Assembly (NCBI RefSeq): GCF_026339735.1
Contig: NZ_JAPEQG010000001.1
Span: 124,001-188,000, forward strand
Origin: Streptomyces sp. NBC_01669
GTDB lineage: Bacteria; Actinomycetota; Actinomycetes; Streptomycetales; Streptomycetaceae
DNA length: 64,000 nt
Reading direction: 5' to 3'
Shown here: positions 60,322-64,000 of the stretch, piece by piece
Position numbering within the stretch: the first letter of the stretch is position 1
Layout: each line of letters starts with the position of its first letter
Made by a program: the position numbers and the translations under genes
Notes under the pieces: generated by a model
Databases searched by the model: none
What the model was told of the DNA's origin: nothing
The model's input: the letters and a program-made list of their open reading frames with translations, nothing else

Positions 60322-60398
60322 TGGCAGGGGTGGCAGGAATCGAACCTGCGGCATCCGGTTTTGGAGACCGGCGCTCTGGCCATCTGAGCTACACCCCT
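60322..60398 (-). tRNA. tRNA-Trp (CCA anticodon)
   Basis: The minus strand gives a full cloverleaf: acceptor AGGGGTG/CACCCCT, D arm GCTCAGATGGCCAGAGC, anticodon arm CCGGTCTCCAAAACCGG with anticodon CCA, and T arm GCAGGTTCGATTCCTGC. The discriminator is G, and CCA is encoded (60322-60324). It stands alone, away from the secE/nusG context where the housekeeping copy usually lies, and is not obviously flanked by an integrase. Confidence 0.93.
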
Positions 60399-60800
60399 TC
60401 GGTGTGCGTCAGCCTGTCATGCCCGGCGAGCCCGGCTCCACACAATTTTTCGCGGTAGGTCGCCGGGCGCGAACAGGAGAACGGTTTCGGCCGCACCGAC
60501 CGCGTCGAGTGCGGGTGCGGTCCGCGGGGGCCTGCACGTCAACCTGACGCATCGCCCGGTGCCCGGCTCGCCCGCCGGAGCAATCGCAGGAGGCCGTAAC
60601 CCTTTCCGCCCAGGCCAGCACGCGCAGCGCATCACACACGCATGCGGCCCGGCGCGGGACCTCGGTCCGGCACGCACCAACCAGGAAGCGGCCCCGGCAT
60701 CCTGGCTCTTGAGCGCGCCCGCAGCTCCTCAGCCCCCCGCAAGGTCCGCGGAGGCAGGACAAAGCCGCGGCAAGGTAACCCCCCTATTCTTTTCTTTTCA

Positions 60801-60866
60801 CCGGGCACCGGTGCGGCGGTGAGCGCAGATCTTTTCGCCGGGCACCGGTGCGGCGGTGAGCGCAGA
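60801..60866. repeat. Tandem 29-base repeat, period 37
   Basis: CCGGGCACCGGTGCGGCGGT followed by GAGCGCAGA occurs at 60801-60829 and exactly again at 60838-60866, separated by TCTTTTCG. Each contains the palindrome CACCGGTG. Two identical copies at fixed spacing in non-coding DNA suggest paired protein-binding sites. Confidence 0.6.
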
Positions 60867-60909
60867 AGGTGCGGGCCGGTCCGGCGGCGGCAATCACCGG
60901 GGGGACGGG

Positions 60910-60941
60910 CCCTGAGAGCACCGCCGGCGGTGCTCTCAGGG
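60910..60941. terminator. 32-bp perfect palindrome
   Basis: The 16-base arms meet at 60925/60926 (core GAGCACCGCC-GGCGGTGCTC) with no loop. It is not directly behind a gene on either strand; the nearest, the tRNA, ends 580 bases away. Terminator or protein site. Confidence 0.45.
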
Positions 60942-61899
60942 GCGGCGCGTGCGGTGACGGCCCGGCTGCCGGACCTCATCGGCGCTGCCCGGCCGGCCGG
61001 TCGTGCTCGCGCCCGCACCGTGCGTCGGCAGGCCATCGCAGCCCTGCGCGGCGGCCGCCGCGCACGCAGGCGGGCTGCACAACGGCGGCCCGCCCGGTCG
61101 ACGTGCGAAGGGCTCCCGGGCGGGCTTCCGCTTCCATGCTGCCCCCGAGTCCTGCCGTTCGGGTGCGGCCGCGCGGCAGGCGGGGCCGAATGAGGTCGGG
61201 GCTGCCGCACAGTCGGGTGACACCGAAGGCCGTCAAGCCTCCAGTCCGGCGGTCTCGGCACTGGGCTCCAGGCGCGGCCCGGAGGAGATGGCCACCCGCT
61301 CCCCCGCGTACCGGCAGCGGCTTCCCCCAGGGGCCGGAGGAAGCCGCTGGGCGAGATCCTGGCCGGTTCCGGGCGGGGGCCGGGTCCGGCGGTGACCGCG
61401 ACGGACGAGGTCGCCGCGCGGTGTTCGCAGGCGCCGGGCCGCCCGGCGCCCGGGCAGGACCCCGGCCGGCGGGAGGCGTCCTTCCTGGCGGGGGTCGTGT
61501 TCCGGGCTGCGGCGGGCCCGACTCCCCTGGCCGGGCGGACACCGCCGCGCGGCCGGGGGTGTTGGGCAGGGGCCGCAGGAAGGCCAAGGGGAGGCGGGGC
61601 TGGAGGCGGACGCGGAGGGGCCGCCGACGAGGCGGCCGGGGCGCAGGCGATCCAGAGCCGTCAGCCGGGGTCCGTCTGCTGATGTTCCTGCTTCCTGCCG
61701 CCGCCCCCGCTCGTGCCGGCGGCCTGCGTTCGCAGGCCCACGAGGGCGCCCGGCTGCCGCGAGGTGACCTGCAGGGCCTTGCGGGCCGGCAGCAAGGGGT
61801 ACCGCAGGCTCTGCCGTGTGCTGGTGGCTTTTGTGCATCGGCCCGTCCCCGGGCGAAGCCAACGCCTCCGCGCGCCCCACCCGATGCCTATGGTGAGTT
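60942..61899. other. Non-coding stretch upstream of the MFS gene
   Basis: About 960 bases of extremely GC-rich DNA. No frame offers a plausible start plus protein-like composition; apparent long frames are Arg/Pro/Gly/Ala-rich. Confidence 0.45.
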
Positions 61900-63105
61900 G
61901 TGATCAACCAGGACACGGACCGTCAGCAGAGCACTGTGCGGCCCGGATATCTGGCCGCGGCGGGTGTGTTCGCGGTCGGGATGATGGGCACGACCCTGCC
62001 GACACCGCTGTACGGGCTCTACCGTGAACAGATCGGCTTTTCCGAACTGATCGTCACCGTGGTTTTCGCCGTCTACGCCATCGGTGTGATCGCCGCCCTG
62101 CTCCTGGCCGGCGGCTTCTCCGATGTTCTCGGCCGCCGCCCGGTCCTGCTGTGCGCGCTGGGACTGGCCGCGCTGAGCGCGGTGTGCTTCTTGCTGGCGG
62201 GCGGGCTGCCGCTGCTGTTCACGGGCCGTGTCCTGTCGGGGCTGTCGGCCGGACTGCTCAGCGGCACGGGCACGGCCGCTGTGCTGGAACTGGCACCCGC
62301 CGGGCGCAGTGCCCGGGCAGGATTCGCGGCGACCGCGGCCAACATGGGCGGCCTGGGACTCGGCCCCCTGGTCGCGGGGACCCTGGCCCAGTACGCGCCA
62401 TGGCCGCTGCGGCTGCCGTTCCTGACCCATCTGGCGCTCCTGACGGCCGCGGTGGCTGTCACCGCGCTGCTGCCCGAGACCGTGCACCGCAGCGGCGCCA
62501 GGCCCCCGCTGCGGCCGCAGGGCATGGTCGTCCCCGCCGAGGTACGCGGCGTGTTCGCGCCCTCCGCACTCGCCGCCTTCGCCGGATTCTCACTGCTGGG
62601 CCTGTTCACCGCGCTCACGCCGGCCTTCCTCACCCAGACCCTGGGCGTGCACGACCTGGCCGTGACCGGCGCCGTCGTCTTCTGCGTCTTCTGCGCCTCG
62701 GCCTGCGGGCAGTTGCTGATGGGCCCCGTCGGCACGCGCAACGCCCTGCCCGTCGGCTGCCTGATGCTGGTGGCCGGGCTGCTCGTAGTGGGGTCGTCGC
62801 TGCTGCTGGCGTCGCTGCCGGTCCTCCTCCTGGGTGCCGTGACCGGCGGCACCGGCCAGGGCCTGGCCTTCCGGGCGGGCCTGAGCGTGGTGAGCACAGC
62901 GGCTCCCGGCACCCACAGGGGCGCCACCATCTCAGCGTTCTTCGTCGTCGCGTACACGGGAATCTCGGTGCCCGTCATCGGGATCGGCGCACTGGCAACG
63001 GCACTGGGACTGCGCAACGCAGGCCTGGTGTTCGCCGGCTGCGTGATACTGCTGGCCGCCACAGCGGGCGGCTACCTGTCACGGCATCCACCCGCACGCA
63101 CCTGA
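61900..63105 (+). CDS. MFS transporter
   Basis: 401 residues from a GTG with GGTGAG upstream. About 12 membrane segments. Motif A is GGFSDVLGRRPVLLCALGLA. Helix 1 has TTLPTPLYGLYREQIGFSEL, similar to the other MFS exporter in this window (APTPLYAIYQQRWGFSP), so both belong to the same actinomycete DHA-like group. Helix 5 contains ANMGGLGLGPLVAGTLAQYA. No regulator gene is adjacent. The substrate is unknown. Confidence 0.92.
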   Translation: MINQDTDRQQSTVRPGYLAAAGVFAVGMMGTTLPTPLYGLYREQIGFSELIVTVVFAVYAIGVIAALLLAGGFSDVLGRRPVLLCALGLAALSAVCFLLAGGLPLLFTGRVLSGLSAGLLSGTGTAAVLELAPAGRSARAGFAATAANMGGLGLGPLVAGTLAQYAPWPLRLPFLTHLALLTAAVAVTALLPETVHRSGARPPLRPQGMVVPAEVRGVFAPSALAAFAGFSLLGLFTALTPAFLTQTLGVHDLAVTGAVVFCVFCASACGQLLMGPVGTRNALPVGCLMLVAGLLVVGSSLLLASLPVLLLGAVTGGTGQGLAFRAGLSVVSTAAPGTHRGATISAFFVVAYTGISVPVIGIGALATALGLRNAGLVFAGCVILLAATAGGYLSRHPPART

Positions 63106-64000
63106 GAGCCTGTCCGGTGACCTTCGACCGGATAGCGGACGCGGTCCGGTACACGCGATTCCAAAGCGACGGAAGGTCCTCGGACGGGGACTCCCCCGCT
63201 CGAACGAAGCCGAGAGCCCGGAGAAGGAACTACCAGGATATTTCGGCAACACGGGAAGCGCGCGTGCCAGAGCATGACCGCCCGGTCAGAGATCACCCGA
63301 CAGGCTCTGAACCGGCCCCCAGCGCACGACCCCCCTCACGCCGGCCCGGACCTCACCCACCCCGGCCACAGACACGAAACCAGCACCAGCACCCCAGCCA
63401 CGGAACCAACACCCCGGCACCCCAGCCACGGACGCGGAACCAGCACCTGCCCCGTCTCACTCAATCAAGATATTTTCTCAACGAACCGAGTCGTTCGGGC
63501 TTCTGTCTCAGCGAACCCGGTCGCACGGCTGAGCGCACTGGGGGTACTGGATGGCTGTACCGGCACGCAACTCGAGCGAGTATTTCCTGGGGGCAGCCAT
63601 GGTCGATGTTCCTCTCATGAGTCCCATCTGACCCGCTGTCACTTCTTTCCGCATCTCGGGGGAACCTCACCTGTGCCCCCCGGGGGAAAGAAGCACGGGA
63701 GCAGGGAGCTACGACGGGCGGGCCAGGGGCAGCCCCCCACCCGGACGAAGGCGGGGACGCAAGCGCTCAGCCCCGGATGACACGCAGGCGGCAAACCCCG
63801 CGGACGCGCAGCGGACGCAGCAGGCGGGGCGGACGCGCAGGCAGCGGGCGCAGCAGGCGGGACGCGCAGCGGACGCAGCAGGCGGGGCGGGCGCGCAGCG
63901 GGCGGGGCGGGCCCGCAGGCGGGCGCAGCAGGCGGGGCGGACGCGCAGGCGGCGGGCGGGCGCAGCGGGCGCAGCGGACGCGCAGCGGACGCAGCGGACG
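63106..64000. other. Repeat-rich non-coding terminal segment
   Basis: 63175-63235 has an IS-end-like string (ctcccccgctcgaacgaagc) seen in related form at 50148 and 51082. 63395-63450 repeats ccagccacgga and ggaaccagcacc units. 63648-63667 copies 55548-55567. From 63785 to the end the sequence is an irregular array of GCGGACGCAG/GCGCAGCAGGCGGG units. No gene was found. Confidence 0.6.

Noticed and set aside
60322..60398. Integrative element attached to the tRNA-Trp gene
   Set aside because: No integrase gene or duplicate of the tRNA 3' end was found in the window.
60801..60866. CRISPR array
   Set aside because: Only two repeat units separated by 8 bases, with no spacers and no cas genes.
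60869..61903. A 344-codon frame in 60.9-61.9 kb
   Set aside because: Arg/Pro/Gly/Ala-dominated translation on all frames, no RBS or domain; typical of non-coding high-GC DNA.

Overview
The window is very GC-rich DNA with strongly G/C-ending codons and frequent GTG/TTG starts. It carries typical actinomycete families: SARP/AfsR remnant, TipA-like MerR, F420-type luciferase-like oxidoreductase, mycothiol-type DinB remnant, DUF3103 and many TAT/Sec-exported orphans. It is most likely a Streptomyces (or Kitasatospora) chromosomal arm or large linear plasmid. No core housekeeping operon is present. Intact single genes and short operons alternate with transposon scars and at least a dozen gene fragments, as expected of a subtelomeric accessory region.

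Layout. 1-4.2 kb: an envelope-lipid module on the minus strand (frameshifted glycosyltransferase, uppP, 3'-truncated dedA), divergent from a BlaI-type repressor and an M56 metallopeptidase, with paired BlaI-like boxes between them. 4.3-4.8 kb: two gene fragments back to back. 5.3-10.4 kb: ABC ATPase, permease and a 917-residue secreted beta-propeller/phosphoesterase in one operon, closed by a strong terminator. 10.5-15.8 kb: a transposase scar, then a DUF2975/HTH/43-residue membrane peptide operon with a palindromic operator, a secreted orphan, two LuxR-type regulators and a 58-residue exported peptide. 16.2-18.3 kb: MFS exporter and TetR with three matching operators. 18.7-20.6 kb: a complete IS200/IS605-type element with divergent tnpA and tnpB. 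20.8-25.7 kb: a divergent-type IMP dehydrogenase, a hemerythrin protein, a secreted SnoaL-like protein and an ArsR-type regulator.

26.4-31.3 kb: a polar amino-acid-type ABC uptake operon (SBP, permease, ATPase) translationally coupled to a glutamine-amidotransferase-like enzyme and divergent from a LacI regulator, with two inverted operators in the intergenic region. 31.3-39.1 kb: a TnpB fragment, methyltransferase, beta-lactamase-fold protein, luciferase-like oxidoreductase, a DUF3103 secreted protein and a second, tnpA-less TnpB element. 39.3-45.6 kb: EEP, sigma-factor, IS5 and SARP fragments between a lamin-tail protein, a zinc alcohol dehydrogenase, a MarR/orphan pair and a TipA-like MerR. 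46-50.4 kb: GH15 glycosidase, NAD kinase and a truncated TnpB of a third type. 50.5-58.8 kb: a DinB-type remnant, a 202-bp MITE, secreted glycine-rich and collagen-like proteins, a small membrane protein behind a 44-bp perfect palindrome, a SUKH-3 remnant, a small SLT transglycosylase and a decayed TnpB. 59-64 kb: class A beta-lactamase, tRNA-Trp, MFS transporter and repeat-rich DNA.

Functional themes are cell-envelope maintenance and beta-lactam response (uppP/dedA/BlaI/M56, two penicillin-recognising-fold proteins, SLT), locally regulated transport (TetR/MFS, LacI/ABC, MarR) and extensive mobile DNA. The mobile fraction includes five TnpB-related loci of at least three types, a family of hairpins with a TGAA loop, and a ~360-bp dispersed repeat. 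All identifications come from reading the sequence and remembered family motifs; no database search was run.
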